A stretch of 64,000 nt of DNA, taken from contig NZ_JAEIOJ010000001.1 of the NCBI RefSeq assembly GCF_016464305.1, forward strand, positions 580,685 through 644,684, written 5' to 3'. A program made the translations under genes and the position numbers. Source of the DNA: Umezawaea beigongshangensis. GTDB taxonomy: Bacteria; Actinomycetota; Actinomycetes; Mycobacteriales; Pseudonocardiaceae. The notes under the pieces are model-generated. The model did no database searches and was not told the origin of the DNA. It worked only from the letters and a program-made list of their open reading frames with translations. Positions 42,763-54,609 of the stretch are shown here, in pieces. Positions within the stretch are counted from its first letter, which is position 1. Each line of letters begins with the position of its first letter.

Positions 42763-43530
42763 ATGCCCTCGATGGGGACCTCAGAACCGCGTTCGATCAC
42801 GGGCCGTGTCTTCACGCTGCTCGGCGTGTTCAGCGAGTCGAGGCCCACGGCGACCCTGTCCGAGCTCAGCCGCAGCGCCGGGCTGCCGCTCAGCACGACG
42901 CACCGGCTGGTCGGGGAGCTGATCCACTGGGGAGCCCTGGAGCGCGACCCCGGCGGCGGTTACCACATCGGCCTGCGGCTGTGGGAGCTCGGCGCGCTGT
43001 CCCCCGGCAGCTTCGGCCTGCGCGAGGCGGCCATGCCCTTCCTGGAGGACCTCTACGAGGTCACCCACGAGAACGTGCAGCTGGCCGTCCGCGACGGCCT
43101 GGAGGCCGTCTACGTGGAGCGCATCTCCGCGCACCACGCGGTCAACGTCGTGACGAGACCCGGCACGCGCCTGCCCCTGCACGCCACCGGTGTGGGACTG
43201 GTGATGCTCGCGAACGCCTCCCGCGCCGTGCAGGAGCACGCGCTGGCCACTCCGCTGCGCCGCTTCACCAGCAGGACCATCTCCACCCCCGCCGGGCTGC
43301 GCCGCGTGCTGGCCGCCGTGCGCCGCGACGGGTACGTCGTCAGCGTCGGCCAGATCGAACTCATCACCCAGTCGGTCGCCGCGCCCGTGCACGGCCAGGA
43401 CGGCGAGGTCGCGGCCGGGCTGTCGGTCGTCGTCCCGGTCGACGCGGACGTCCGGCTGCTCGTCCCGGCCGTGCGCGCGGCGGCGCGGGGGATCTCCCGC
43501 GCGCTCGGCGCTCCGCGCTGCGTGCGCTGA
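42763..43530 (+). CDS. IclR family regulator of 4-hydroxybenzoate genes
   Basis: A 255-residue regulator with an N-terminal winged helix-turn-helix ('RVFTLLGVFSES', 'LSELSRSAGLPLSTTHRLVG', 'GYHIGLRLWELG') and the C-terminal IclR ligand domain ('ENVQLAVRDGLEAVYVERI', 'PLHATGVGLVMLA', 'GLSVVVPV'). It is divergent from pobA and probably acts like PobR/PcaR-type IclR activators on 4-hydroxybenzoate (inference). It converges on atpD, with a hairpin between. ATG 42763 or 42772 could be the start. Confidence 0.88.
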   Translation: MPSMGTSEPRSITGRVFTLLGVFSESRPTATLSELSRSAGLPLSTTHRLVGELIHWGALERDPGGGYHIGLRLWELGALSPGSFGLREAAMPFLEDLYEVTHENVQLAVRDGLEAVYVERISAHHAVNVVTRPGTRLPLHATGVGLVMLANASRAVQEHALATPLRRFTSRTISTPAGLRRVLAAVRRDGYVVSVGQIELITQSVAAPVHGQDGEVAAGLSVVVPVDADVRLLVPAVRAAARGISRALGAPRCVR

Positions 43531-43550
43531 CACCGCCGCCGGCACGACGA

Positions 43551-43584
43551 AGGGCCGGGACCCCCTCTCGGGAGTCCCGGCCCT
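43551..43584. terminator. Bidirectional hairpin between iclR and atpD
   Basis: AGGGCCGGGAC (43551-43561) pairs with GTCCCGGCCCT (43574-43584). For the leftward atp operon it comes just after atpD, so the main transcript should stop before reaching atpC. Confidence 0.7.
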
Positions 43585-43606
43585 CTGCTCGCTCGCGCGG
43601 GTCAGC

Positions 43607-45974
<2,368 letters not shown>

Positions 45975-45982
45975 CGGCTACG

Positions 45983-47629
45983 TCACTTCTCGTCCGGAGC
46001 GGGCCGGTTGAGCTTCACCGACTCCTGTCCGACCTCGTCGGCGTTCATCGGCTCGGCCGAGACCTCGCTGATCGGCCCGGACGCGCCCGACGCGGTGAAC
46101 TGCTTCTTGAACTCCGCGGCCGCGTCGACGATCCGGCGCTCGGCGTCCTCGGACAGCACCTTGGACTGCACGATGCCCTGGAGCACGTCGCCGTGGTTGC
46201 GGCGCATGCTGTCCTTGAACTCCGCCAGGAAGCGGCGCACGTCGCCGACGGGGACGTCGTCGAGGTGGCCCTTGGTGCCGAGGTAGATCTCGACGATCTG
46301 CTCCTCGACCGGCACCGGGGAGTACTGGGCCTGCTTGAGCAGCTCCACCAGACGGGCACCGCGGTCGAGCTGCGCGCGGGACGCGGCGTCGAGGTCCGAG
46401 GCGAAGGCGGAGAACGCCTCCAGCTCGCGGAACTGCGACAGGTCCAGGCGCAGCGAGCCCGCGACCGTCTTCATCGCCTTGATCTGCGCGGCACCACCGA
46501 CGCGGGACACCGAGATGCCCACGTTGATGGCCGGGCGGACACCGGCGTTGAACAGGTCCGACTCCAGGAAGACCTGGCCGTCGGTGATGGAGATGACGTT
46601 GGTCGGGATGTACGCCGAGACGTCGTTCGCCTTGGTCTCGATGATCGGCAGACCCGTCATCGAACCGGCGCCCAGCTCGTCGGACAGCTTCGCGCAACGC
46701 TCCAGCAGGCGCGAGTGCAAGTAGAAGACGTCGCCGGGGTAGGCCTCGCGGCCCGGCGGACGACGCAGCAGCAGCGAGATCGCGCGGTACGCCTCGGCCT
46801 GCTTGGTCAGGTCGTCGAAGATGATCAGGACGTGCTTGCCCTGGTACATCCAGTGCTGGCCGATGGCCGAGCCCGTGTAGGGCGCGAGCCACTTGAAGCC
46901 GGCCGGGTCGGACGCGGGGGCGGCGACGATGGTGGTGTACTCCATCGCGCCCGCCTCCTCCAGCGCCGTCTTGACACCGGCGATGGTGGAGCCCTTCTGG
47001 CCGATGGCGACGTAGACGCAGCGCACCTGCTGCGTGGGGTCGCCCGACTCCCAGGCCTTCTTCTGGTTGATGATCGTGTCGATGCAGACCGCGGTCTTGC
47101 CGGTCTTGCGGTCGCCGATGATCAGCTGACGCTGACCGCGACCGATCGGGGTCATCGCGTCGATGGCCTTGATGCCGGTCTGCATCGGCTCCGACACCGG
47201 CTGGCGCTCCAGCACGGAGGCGGCCTGCAGCTCCAGGGCGCGGTTGTCGTCGGCGACGATGTCACCGAGACCGTCGATGGGCTGGCCCAGCGGGTTCACC
47301 ACGCGGCCGAGGAAGCCGTCGCCGACGGGCACGGACAGCACCTGCCCGGTCCGCTTGACCTCCTGGCCCTCCTCGATCTTGTCGAAGTCACCCAGGACGA
47401 CCGCACCGATCTGGCGGGCTTCCAGGTTCAGGGCGACGCCGAGAACACCACCGGAGAACTCGAGCAGCTCGTTGGTCATCGTCCCCGGCAGGCCCTCGAC
47501 GATGGCGATGCCGTCGTAGGTCTCGGCGACGACACCGACCTCTTCTCGGGAGATGTCCGAGGAGTAGCTCGAGACGTACTTCTCGATCGCACTGCGGATC
47601 TCGTCCGACGAGATCGTCAGCTCCGCCAT
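45983..47629 (-). CDS. atpA: ATP synthase F1 alpha subunit
   Basis: A 548-residue regulatory alpha subunit. The P-loop is '[14 protein letters not shown]', Walker B '[12 protein letters not shown]', and the arginine finger is in '[14 protein letters not shown]'. The C-terminus has the extension typical of actinobacteria ('[15 protein letters not shown]'), which in mycobacteria helps suppress ATP hydrolysis. ATG 47629 has AGGA 5 nt upstream. Confidence 0.97.
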   Translation of the reverse strand: MAELTISSDEIRSAIEKYVSSYSSDISREEVGVVAETYDGIAIVEGLPGTMTNELLEFSGGVLGVALNLEARQIGAVVLGDFDKIEEGQEVKRTGQVLSVPVGDGFLGRVVNPLGQPIDGLGDIVADDNRALELQAASVLERQPVSEPMQTGIKAIDAMTPIGRGQRQLIIGDRKTGKTAVCIDTIINQKKAWESGDPTQQVRCVYVAIGQKGSTIAGVKTALEEAGAMEYTTIVAAPASDPAGFKWLAPYTGSAIGQHWMYQGKHVLIIFDDLTKQAEAYRAISLLLRRPPGREAYPGDVFYLHSRLLERCAKLSDELGAGSMTGLPIIETKANDVSAYIPTNVISITDGQVFLESDLFNAGVRPAINVGISVSRVGGAAQIKAMKTVAGSLRLDLSQFRELEAFSAFASDLDAASRAQLDRGARLVELLKQAQYSPVPVEEQIVEIYLGTKGHLDDVPVGDVRRFLAEFKDSMRRNHGDVLQGIVQSKVLSEDAERRIVDAAAEFKKQFTASGASGPISEVSAEPMNADEVGQESVKLNRPAPDEK

Positions 47630-47694
47630 GTCGTTCCTGCTCTCACTTCGTTCATGGGAAAGGGGCTCGGGTGAAGCCGCGGTTCCGGGTTCGG

Positions 47695-48561
47695 TCAGCC
47701 GGCGAGATCGCGGCGAAGGGCCGCCAGCCGACCAGCGGTGCTTCCGTCGATGACCTCGTCGCCGACCTTGATCAGCACACCACCGGTGAGCGACGGGTCG
47801 ACCTCGACGTGCAGTGCGATCGGGCGGGAGTAGATCCTGGTCAGCGCGGCGAGCAGGCGGTCCTGCTGCTGCGCGGTCAGCTCCACGGCACAACGCACGT
47901 GCGCCACCGAACGTTCCCGCCGCTTGGCGGCGAGAGCGGAGAGCTCGGTGAGGCCCGCGACGACGCGCTGACCGCGCGGCGTCCGCACGAGCTGGCGGAC
48001 CAGCAGTGCGGTGACGGGCTCGACCTTGCCGCCGACCAGGTCGTCGACCAGTGCCAGCTTCGAGTCGACCGGGCTGGCGGGATCGGTCAGCGCCCGGTCC
48101 AGGTCGGCGTTGCCCTCCACGATGCGGCCGAGCCGGAACAGCTCGTCCTCCACCGCGTCGAGGCGTCCGTCGCGCTCGGCCTGGGCCAGCAGCGCCGACC
48201 GGCCGAGCGACTCGATGCCGTCGACCAGCTCGCGCGGGCTCGACCACTTCGAGGTCACGACCTCGACCAGGACCTGGATCGTGGCCTCGCCGACCTGACC
48301 GGCCAGCAGACCGCGCACGAGCTGCTCGCGCACGGCGGGCTCGGACGACGAGTCGCCGAGCGCCCTGCGCAGCTGCGTCTGGGCCGTGAGCAGGTCGACC
48401 ACGGCGAAGAGCTCTCCGCCGAGCGTGGTCAGCGCGTTGTTGCCGACGGTGCCGACCGGAACGGCCGTGCTGCTCGTCGTGGTCCTCGTACCGTCCACGA
48501 GCTCCAGCAGCCGCAGTTCAGCGGCTGCCAGAGCGTCGCGACTCGCTGCGTGCAGCGTCAT
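47695..48561 (-). CDS. atpH: ATP synthase delta subunit
   Basis: A 288-residue peripheral-stalk delta subunit, about 110 residues longer than E. coli delta because of the extended N-terminal region found in actinobacteria. The C-terminal '[20 protein letters not shown]' and '[16 protein letters not shown]' are diagnostic. It is not fused to subunit b, unlike in mycobacteria. It lies 9 nt after atpF. Confidence 0.94.
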   Translation of the reverse strand: MTLHAASRDALAAAELRLLELVDGTRTTTSSTAVPVGTVGNNALTTLGGELFAVVDLLTAQTQLRRALGDSSSEPAVREQLVRGLLAGQVGEATIQVLVEVVTSKWSSPRELVDGIESLGRSALLAQAERDGRLDAVEDELFRLGRIVEGNADLDRALTDPASPVDSKLALVDDLVGGKVEPVTALLVRQLVRTPRGQRVVAGLTELSALAAKRRERSVAHVRCAVELTAQQQDRLLAALTRIYSRPIALHVEVDPSLTGGVLIKVGDEVIDGSTAGRLAALRRDLAG

Positions 48562-48570
48562 GGGCTTCCT

Positions 48571-49122
48571 CTACTTGCCCGCTGGCGCCGAGACGGCGTC
48601 CAGCTCGTCGAGGAAGCGGTCCACGGTGCCGCGGCGGCGGGTGTCGTCCTCCAGGGACTCCCCCACCACCTTGCTCGCCAGGTCGATGGCGACGCGACCG
48701 AGGTCGGCGCGGAGTTCCGCGACGATCTGGGCGCGCTGCGCGTCGAGCTGGTGCTGGCCCTGCGCGACGATCCGCGCGGACTCGGCCTGGGCCTGCTCGC
48801 GCATCTCCTCGACGATGGCCAGCCCTTCGGCCCTGGCGTCGTCGCGGATGCGAGCGGCTTCGGCGCGAGCCTCGGCCAGCTGCTCCTTGTACTCCTCGAG
48901 CTTCTGATTGGCCTCGGCCTGAGCGGCCTCCGCCTTGGCGATACCGCCCTCGATCTTCTCGGTGCGCTCGGCGAGCACCTTCTGGAAGAGCGGTAGCACC
49001 TTCTTCCAGAAGACGAAGCCGATGATCGCCAAGCAGACCGCGGACCAGACGATGTCGTAGACAGCCGGGATGAGCGGGTTCGCCGCGCCTTCCTCAGCCG
49101 CCAGGATCAGCCCGGGGGTCAT
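48571..49122 (-). CDS. atpF: ATP synthase F0 b subunit
   Basis: A 183-residue peripheral-stalk subunit: an N-terminal membrane helix (about residues 20-42, ending '[13 protein letters not shown]') and a long Ala/Glu-rich helix to the end. ATG 49122 is chosen because GGTGA lies 5 nt upstream; GTG 49131 is an in-frame alternative. Confidence 0.94.
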   Translation of the reverse strand: MTPGLILAAEEGAANPLIPAVYDIVWSAVCLAIIGFVFWKKVLPLFQKVLAERTEKIEGGIAKAEAAQAEANQKLEEYKEQLAEARAEAARIRDDARAEGLAIVEEMREQAQAESARIVAQGQHQLDAQRAQIVAELRADLGRVAIDLASKVVGESLEDDTRRRGTVDRFLDELDAVSAPAGK

Positions 49123-49156
49123 GGTGGTCACCGCCTTGTCTGGTGTGTCTCGACCG

Positions 49157-49453
<297 letters not shown>

Positions 49454-50308
49454 TCAGTGCTCCGCGTGGAGCGCGCCGTCGATGTAGATGGCGGTGAGCA
49501 GCGTGAAGATGTAGGCCTGGAGGAACTGCACCAGCAGCTCGAAGAGGGTGAAGGCGAAGCCCATCGCGAGCGACACGGCCCCCACCGGGGCGAGCAGCAG
49601 GTTTCCGGCCTGGAACATCAGGAACCACGCCGCGCTGAAGAACAGCACCAGCGTCATGTGGCCGGCGAGCATGTTGGCCATCAGACGCACGGTGAGAGTC
49701 AACGGCCGCAGCAGGAACGTCGACAGGAACTCGATCGGGGTCACCAGCACGTAGAGCGGCTTCGGGACACCCGGCGGGAAGAGGTTCGACTTCAGGTACG
49801 GGCCGAGGCCCTGGGCCTTGATGCCCGCGTAGTTGAAGACGACGTAGGAGAGGAGCGCCAGGACCAGCGGGACGCCGATCTTCGCGCTGCTGGGCATGTT
49901 CAGCAGCGGGATGACGCCCGACAGGTTCATCGCCCAGATCATGAAGAAGAACGTCGTCAGCAGCGGCAGGAACCGACGGCCCTGCTCCTTGCCGAGGATG
50001 TCCTCCGCGATGTGGATGCGCACGAAGTCGAGGGCGTACTCGCCCAGGTTCTGCACGCCGCGCGGGACCAGCTTCGGTCGGCGCATGGCGACGAGGAAGA
50101 AGGCCACGAGCACGATCGTCATCAGGAACCGGATCAGCATGATCCGGTCGATCTGGAACGGCGTGCCCTCGAACAGCAGGGCAGAGGGGAAGAACTCGAC
50201 GATCGAGGGCTTGTGGAACTCCCCGCCCTCGGCCAGCACCAAGGTGTTCAGCGTGCTCTCCCTGCAGTCGCGTCCGAACACTGCCTCAGTCCCGGACGTG
50301 GCGTACAT
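49454..50308 (-). CDS. atpB: ATP synthase F0 a subunit
   Basis: A subunit of about 265-284 residues with 5-6 membrane spans forming the proton half-channels. The essential Arg is in 'LRPLTLTVRLMANMLAGH', and the partner helix is 'FELLVQFLQAYIFTLLTAIY'. The start is unclear. ATG 50308 overlaps atpI and has no ribosome-binding site, while the sequence homologous to other actinobacterial N-termini begins near 'LNTLVLAEGGEFHKP', where a CTG (50251) has GGGAG 6 nt upstream. Confidence 0.94.
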   Translation of the reverse strand: MYATSGTEAVFGRDCRESTLNTLVLAEGGEFHKPSIVEFFPSALLFEGTPFQIDRIMLIRFLMTIVLVAFFLVAMRRPKLVPRGVQNLGEYALDFVRIHIAEDILGKEQGRRFLPLLTTFFFMIWAMNLSGVIPLLNMPSSAKIGVPLVLALLSYVVFNYAGIKAQGLGPYLKSNLFPPGVPKPLYVLVTPIEFLSTFLLRPLTLTVRLMANMLAGHMTLVLFFSAAWFLMFQAGNLLLAPVGAVSLAMGFAFTLFELLVQFLQAYIFTLLTAIYIDGALHAEH

Positions 50309-50495
50309 AGACGATGTAGAAACTCGCGACGAAACCCACCGACAGCCCTATCGGAGTCCAGATGCGGCCGTCGGTGGCCATGTCCACGAGGTAGCCGACC
50401 GCGCCCCAGAGGATGGGGCCCGCGAGCAGCGTGCTGACGATCGACCAGCCATCCGCTTCACCCTTTAGGGGTGGTTTGTCTGACTTGTCACTCAT
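50286..50495 (-). CDS. AtpZ/AtpI-type small membrane protein
   Basis: A 69-residue protein with two membrane helices (about 18-40 and 46-63) of the AtpZ/AtpI (YkgA-like) type ('GPILWGAVGYLVD', 'TPIGLSVGFVASFYIVY'), often found upstream of atpB and linked to c-ring assembly or Mg transport. The ATG is at 50495; no strong ribosome-binding site. Confidence 0.82.
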   Translation of the reverse strand: MSDKSDKPPLKGEADGWSIVSTLLAGPILWGAVGYLVDMATDGRIWTPIGLSVGFVASFYIVYVRHVRD

Positions 50496-50541
50496 CTATG
50501 CGCACCCTACCAACCGTGTTGCCCGCACCTGTGCACGGGGG

Positions 50542-50988
50542 CTAACCAACACTGCTCTGACCAGTGCTGGAACTCGGGTCGGGGTCGACGTACAGCATCT
50601 TCGCACGGAGCACCACCCTCGTCTCAGCGGCCAGGACCACCACGATGGCGAGCATCGCGACGACCCCGAAAACAGGTTTGGAGTAGAACGTCAAGTCCTT
50701 CATCAGGGCGAGAACCACGATGATCACGATCACCTTGAGCAACCACGAGCCCATGATCGCGGCGCCCGTGACCGTCGGCGCGGCCTTGGCCGTGAGCAGC
50801 ACGGACACCAGTGTGATCAGCAGGAAGCTGCCCGCGATGGCGCCCCCGATCAGCGCGCCCCACAGTCCCGGCGGGCCCACGACGAACCAGCCCACGACGG
50901 CCGCGACCACCACCAGCGGGACGAGGACGAACAGGGACTGGCGCAACGCCTTCCGCGTGACCGCCGCGGCGTCGAGGGTTCGAGTCAC
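50542..50988 (-). CDS. atpI: ATP synthase I-like four-span membrane protein
   Basis: A 148-residue protein with four membrane helices (about 19-40, 44-64, 72-92 and 96-122), fitting the ATP synthase subunit I position between the wecA-like gene and atpB in actinobacteria. Sequence similarity to AtpI proper is weak, so the symbol rests mainly on position. GTG 50988 is chosen because GACAAT lies 6 nt upstream; GTG 51012 is the alternative. Confidence 0.7.
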   Translation of the reverse strand: MTRTLDAAAVTRKALRQSLFVLVPLVVVAAVVGWFVVGPPGLWGALIGGAIAGSFLLITLVSVLLTAKAAPTVTGAAIMGSWLLKVIVIIVVLALMKDLTFYSKPVFGVVAMLAIVVVLAAETRVVLRAKMLYVDPDPSSSTGQSSVG

Positions 50989-51137
50989 GCCCTCATTGTC
51001 GCTGCCGCCCACCTGGGAGAACCCACCGGGTGGCAGCAGACGGCAGCCGGAGGCAGCACCCGCCGGACCGAGTTCATCCGCTGTTCACCGAAACGGGACC
51101 ATCCCTCGACCGAGTGAACCGTTCGAGCACCTGCGGC

Positions 51138-52295
51138 CTACCGGCGCACCTCGCGCAGCCGGGGGATGGCGGACACGAACAGCGCCAGGAGCAGTCCGAG
51201 GCCGAAGCACCACGCCACCACGACCACGTCGAACAGGGTGAGCGCCACCGCGCCGAACGCCAGCACGCCCGCCCACAGGTAGATGAGCAGCGCGGCCCTG
51301 CGCTGCGAGTGACCGATCTCCAGCAGCCGGTGGTGCAGGTGCATCTTGTCGGGCGAGAACGGGCTCTCCCCGCGCCTGGTCCGGCGCACCACGGCGAGCA
51401 TCAGGTCCAGCAGCGGCACGAACAGCACCGCGGCGACCACGAGCAGCGGCGACAGCAGGCCCAGCACGTCGCGAGCGCCGAAGTTGGTGTAGTTCAGCTT
51501 GCCCGAGGCCGACGTCGTGGACGCGGCGAGCATGAGGCCGATCAGCATCGAGCCGGAGTCGCCCATGAAGATGCGCGCCGGGTTGAAGTTGTGCGGCAGG
51601 AAGCCCAGGCAGGCGCCCGCGAGCGCGGCGGCGATGAGCGCGGGCGGGTAGGCGCCGACGTCGCCCTCGTTCTGCGCCAGCAGCCCCACGGAGAACACGC
51701 AGGTGGCCGCGGCGGCGATGAGGCCGACGCCCGCGGCGAGCCCGTCCAGGCCGTCCACGAAGTTCATCGCGTTGATCATCGTGACGCACAGCAGGACGCT
51801 CAGCAGCGCGCCCTGGTTCTGGTCCAGGGACAGCACCGAGCCCGTTCCGGCGCCCTGGTCGCCCCACGGCACCCAGAACATCATCCACTGCAGGCCGAAC
51901 AGCACGAGCAGTCCGGCCGCGGTGACCTGGCCGGCCAGCTTCGTGAGCGAGTCCAGCTCGAACCGGTCGTCGAGGATTCCCACCAGCACGATGACGCCGC
52001 CGGCGATCATCACCGCCGTGGGGTCGTCGGAGAAGTCGAACGCGCGGCGCAGCACGGGCAGCTGGTGCGCGAGCAGCATGCCGCCGAGGACGCCGCCGTA
52101 GATGGCGAGACCGCCCATCCGGGGCATGGGCTTGACGTGCACGTCGCGCTGCCGGGGGTAGGCGACCGCGCCGATGCGGAAGGCGAGCAGGCGGACCAGA
52201 CCGGTGAGGAGGAACGTGATCACGGCCGCCACGAGGCAGACGAGGAGGTACTCCCTGACCGGGAGGACGGCAGATGATGCAGGCAGCTGGCCCAC
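51138..52295 (-). CDS. MraY/WecA-type polyprenyl-phosphate sugar-1-phosphate transferase
   Basis: A 385-residue, 11-span enzyme of the GT4/WecA family. It transfers GlcNAc-1-phosphate to decaprenyl or undecaprenyl phosphate, starting arabinogalactan-, teichoic acid- or other cell-wall polymer synthesis. Active-site motifs are 'GILDDRFELD', 'MNFVDGLDGLAAG', 'NFNPARIFMGDSGS' and the cytoplasmic 'HLHHRLLEIGHSQRRA'. GTG 52295 is chosen because a TAGCGT box lies 7 nt upstream; the ORF is open to 52337. It precedes the atp genes, as in mycobacteria. Confidence 0.9.
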   Translation of the reverse strand: MGQLPASSAVLPVREYLLVCLVAAVITFLLTGLVRLLAFRIGAVAYPRQRDVHVKPMPRMGGLAIYGGVLGGMLLAHQLPVLRRAFDFSDDPTAVMIAGGVIVLVGILDDRFELDSLTKLAGQVTAAGLLVLFGLQWMMFWVPWGDQGAGTGSVLSLDQNQGALLSVLLCVTMINAMNFVDGLDGLAAGVGLIAAAATCVFSVGLLAQNEGDVGAYPPALIAAALAGACLGFLPHNFNPARIFMGDSGSMLIGLMLAASTTSASGKLNYTNFGARDVLGLLSPLLVVAAVLFVPLLDLMLAVVRRTRRGESPFSPDKMHLHHRLLEIGHSQRRAALLIYLWAGVLAFGAVALTLFDVVVVAWCFGLGLLLALFVSAIPRLREVRR

Positions 52296-52302
52296 GGCTG
52301 GA

Positions 52303-52308
52303 ACGCTA
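52303..52308 (-). promoter_or_regulatory. -10 box TAGCGT, leaderless wecA-like gene
   Basis: TAGCGT on the minus strand lies 7 nt before GTG 52295. This may also be an upstream promoter for the atp operon. Confidence 0.5.
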
Positions 52309-52466
52309 ACCCCTCGGGTAGGCCGGATGAGCGGCAACGGGTTCGGACGGGGCGGCGGACGGGTGCTCGTCCGCGGGAGCGGTGCGGGTGACGCCGGTGT
52401 GCCCGGTCAACGCTACCGCTCCCGCGATGATCCACCGCGCTCGCGACCCGCTGCCGCTGTGATCCA

Positions 52467-53117
52467 CTAGCCGGCGAGTTCCACGTCGACGCCGAGGACC
52501 TCGGAGACCTCGGAGAGCGGCACCGCGCCCTCGCGCAGCACCACCGCGTCGGGGCCGGTGAGGTCGACGATCGTCGAGGGGACGTTCTCCCCCGACGGGC
52601 CGCCGTCGAGGTACACGGGCACGGCGTCGCCGAGCTGGCCGCGCGCCTCCTCGGCCGTGGCCGCCGGGGGCAACCCGGTCTTGTTCGCGCTGGACACGGC
52701 CATCGGGCCGACGTCGCGGAGCAGTTCGAGGGCGACGGGGTGCAGGGGCATCCGCAGCATCACGGTGCCCCTGGTGCGGCCGAGGTCCCAGGCCAGCGAC
52801 GGGGCGTGCGGCAGGACGAGCGACAGGCCACCGGGCCAGAACGCCTCGACGAGGGCTCGCGCCTGGCGCGGCACCGACAGGACCAGGCCGTCGACGGTCG
52901 TCCACGACCCGACGAGGACGGGAACGGGCATGTCCGGGCCGCGTCCCTTGGTCGCCAGGAGGGAACGGACGGCGGCGGCGTCGAAGGCGTCGCACCCCAG
53001 GCCGTAGACGGTGTCGGTCGGCAGGACGACGAGGCGTCCGGAGCGGACCGCGCCGGCGGCGGCGGCGAGCCCGGCCGTGCGGTTGTTCGGCTGGCTGCAG
53101 TCGTAGACCGTGCTCAC
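52467..53117 (-). CDS. L-threonylcarbamoyladenylate synthase (Sua5/YwlC/TsaC)
   Basis: A 216-residue single-domain TsaC-type enzyme making threonylcarbamoyl-AMP for t6A37 of ANN-decoding tRNAs. 'LVVLPTDTVYGLGCDAFD' (about residues 30-47), 'LLATKGRGPDMPVPVLV' and 'AVSSANKTGLPP' are the substrate- and ATP-binding blocks. GTG 53117. In actinobacteria it normally follows prmC directly; here 3.6 kb of other genes separate them. Confidence 0.92.
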   Translation of the reverse strand: MSTVYDCSQPNNRTAGLAAAAGAVRSGRLVVLPTDTVYGLGCDAFDAAAVRSLLATKGRGPDMPVPVLVGSWTTVDGLVLSVPRQARALVEAFWPGGLSLVLPHAPSLAWDLGRTRGTVMLRMPLHPVALELLRDVGPMAVSSANKTGLPPAATAEEARGQLGDAVPVYLDGGPSGENVPSTIVDLTGPDAVVLREGAVPLSEVSEVLGVDVELAG

Positions 53118-53190
53118 CCCGGTGATCCTGGCACAGGGCGTCGTCCGGGGCTCCCGGGGGCGTCCGGAGGGCGTCGGCCCGGAGCGCGGC

Positions 53191-53832
53191 TCAGCGACCC
53201 GGCCGCGACACCAGCGGCGCGACGGCGGTGGCGCGCACGCGCCACCGCTGCTGGCGTGCCGCGACCACCATCAGGAACAGCAGGACCGTCCCGGCCGCGC
53301 ACCCGAGCGCGATCCACCCCGGTTCGCCCCGGAGGCCGCCCAGGACGACCGGCAGCGCTCCCAGGGCCGTCGCGGCCACGCCGAAGGCGGCGGCAGGCCC
53401 TCGGCGGGTCCACTCCCACCGCAGGCCGGCGGCGGCCTCGTCGCGCAGTTCGGCCGCGAACGCGGTGATCTCCGGATCGGGCACACCGAGCGAGAGGAGG
53501 TCGTCGGCCAGCTCGGCGCAGACGGCGAGCTGACGCGGGGTGACGATCACGAGTTCCCCCGTCCTCGTCTCACTGCGCACCTCGGCGGAGCGAGCGACGA
53601 GGGCCAGTGCCAGGTGACGGCGCAGCGACGGCCGGTCGTCGGCGGCGACGAGACGTCGCAGCTCCGCCGCGCCCGTCTCGGCGTCGCCGGTCAGCGCTGC
53701 GCGCAGCGAGCCCCGAGCCGCTTCGAGCAGTTCCTCCTCGCCGGCTTCCGCGTCAACCGCAAAAAGCGCTTCGGCCGATCTCCCCAACCACGCGTCAACG
53801 CTTTGTCCGTCCTTCGACCAATTGACAGTCAT
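53191..53832 (-). CDS. Membrane-anchored helical protein, unknown
   Basis: A 213-residue protein: a mostly helical, acidic N-terminal part (about 1-130, 'EEELLEAARGSLRAALTGD', 'RQLAVCAELADDLLSLGV') and two closely spaced C-terminal membrane spans (about 148-170 and 176-197). No family recognised. ATG 53832 has GGAGGG 4 nt upstream. It is divergent from the 53913 operon with 80 nt between and belongs to the block separating prmC from sua5. Confidence 0.6.
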   Translation of the reverse strand: MTVNWSKDGQSVDAWLGRSAEALFAVDAEAGEEELLEAARGSLRAALTGDAETGAAELRRLVAADDRPSLRRHLALALVARSAEVRSETRTGELVIVTPRQLAVCAELADDLLSLGVPDPEITAFAAELRDEAAAGLRWEWTRRGPAAAFGVAATALGALPVVLGGLRGEPGWIALGCAAGTVLLFLMVVAARQQRWRVRATAVAPLVSRPGR

Positions 53833-53912
53833 CTGTCCCTCCGGGCTTCGCCGGGTTTTGACACCTGCGCTCTTCTCGTGGATTACTGTGCCATTCCGAG
53901 GAGGTACTGCGC

Positions 53913-54587
53913 ATGTCGTCGCCCCGAAATCCGCACGCGAGCGGAGGACAACTCAGCTCGCGGGCACTGGGCTCGTCGATCGCCGCGGCGTACCTCGTCC
54001 TGTCCGCGGCGGCCGGCATGCTGCTCCTCACGACGAGCGTGGACGCCCCGAGCGGTGCGCCACCGGCCGGGAGCGGTGCGGAGCCGCCGACCACGGCCCT
54101 CCTCAGGCCGGTGACCACGACGTCCTCGCCCGCGACTGCGGCAGCGGGGTCCACCGGGTTCACCTCCACCAACGGTCCGAACGGACTGAGCCTCGTGCTG
54201 CCGTCGGGGTGGACGACGACTCGGGGAGCGGTCCGCACGACGTTCGTGGCCACCGATCCGGCCGTGCCCGAACGGGAGATCAGGTTCGGAGGAGCCCCGC
54301 CGGAAGGCGCCCCGGCTCTGTTGGCGCGAATCGAGGACGCCCATGCCGGGCACAGCGCGAACAGTTCCGGCTACGAACTCGCGACTCTTCGCGAAACTTA
54401 TTTCCACGGAACACCCGCAGTCGAGTGGGAGTACCGGTTCTCGTCGTCCAGCGGTCCGCGGCGGGTCATCGCGCTGTACTGGGTGAGAAGCGGAATCGAA
54501 TACATCGTCTACGCGTCGAGCACTCCTCAGGACTGGCCGGAGATGCGGGACGTCTTCGACGTCGTGACAGCTCACGCCACACCGTGA
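53913..54587 (+). CDS. Single-span anchored protein with PsbP/LpqN-like outer domain
   Basis: A 224-residue protein. A short cytoplasmic N-terminus and one span (about residues 21-43) lead to an Ala/Thr/Pro-rich linker (45-85) and a compact domain from about 88 to the end ('LVLPSGWTTTRG', 'HGTPAVEWEYRF', 'YWVRSGIEYIVYASS'). The domain looks like the extracytoplasmic PsbP-type domains found on some actinobacterial kinases and lipoproteins. ATG 53913 has GGAGG 8 nt upstream. It is the first of three rightward genes, 22 nt from the next. Confidence 0.65.
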   Translation: MSSPRNPHASGGQLSSRALGSSIAAAYLVLSAAAGMLLLTTSVDAPSGAPPAGSGAEPPTTALLRPVTTTSSPATAAAGSTGFTSTNGPNGLSLVLPSGWTTTRGAVRTTFVATDPAVPEREIRFGGAPPEGAPALLARIEDAHAGHSANSSGYELATLRETYFHGTPAVEWEYRFSSSSGPRRVIALYWVRSGIEYIVYASSTPQDWPEMRDVFDVVTAHATP

Positions 54588-54609
54588 CCGAGCGGGAGCA
54601 GCAGAGATC

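Noticed and set aside
38657-43600. Transposon origin of the aromatic cassette inside the atp cluster
   Set aside because: No transposase, terminal inverted repeats or target duplications were seen at either junction, so only a clean insertion is claimed.
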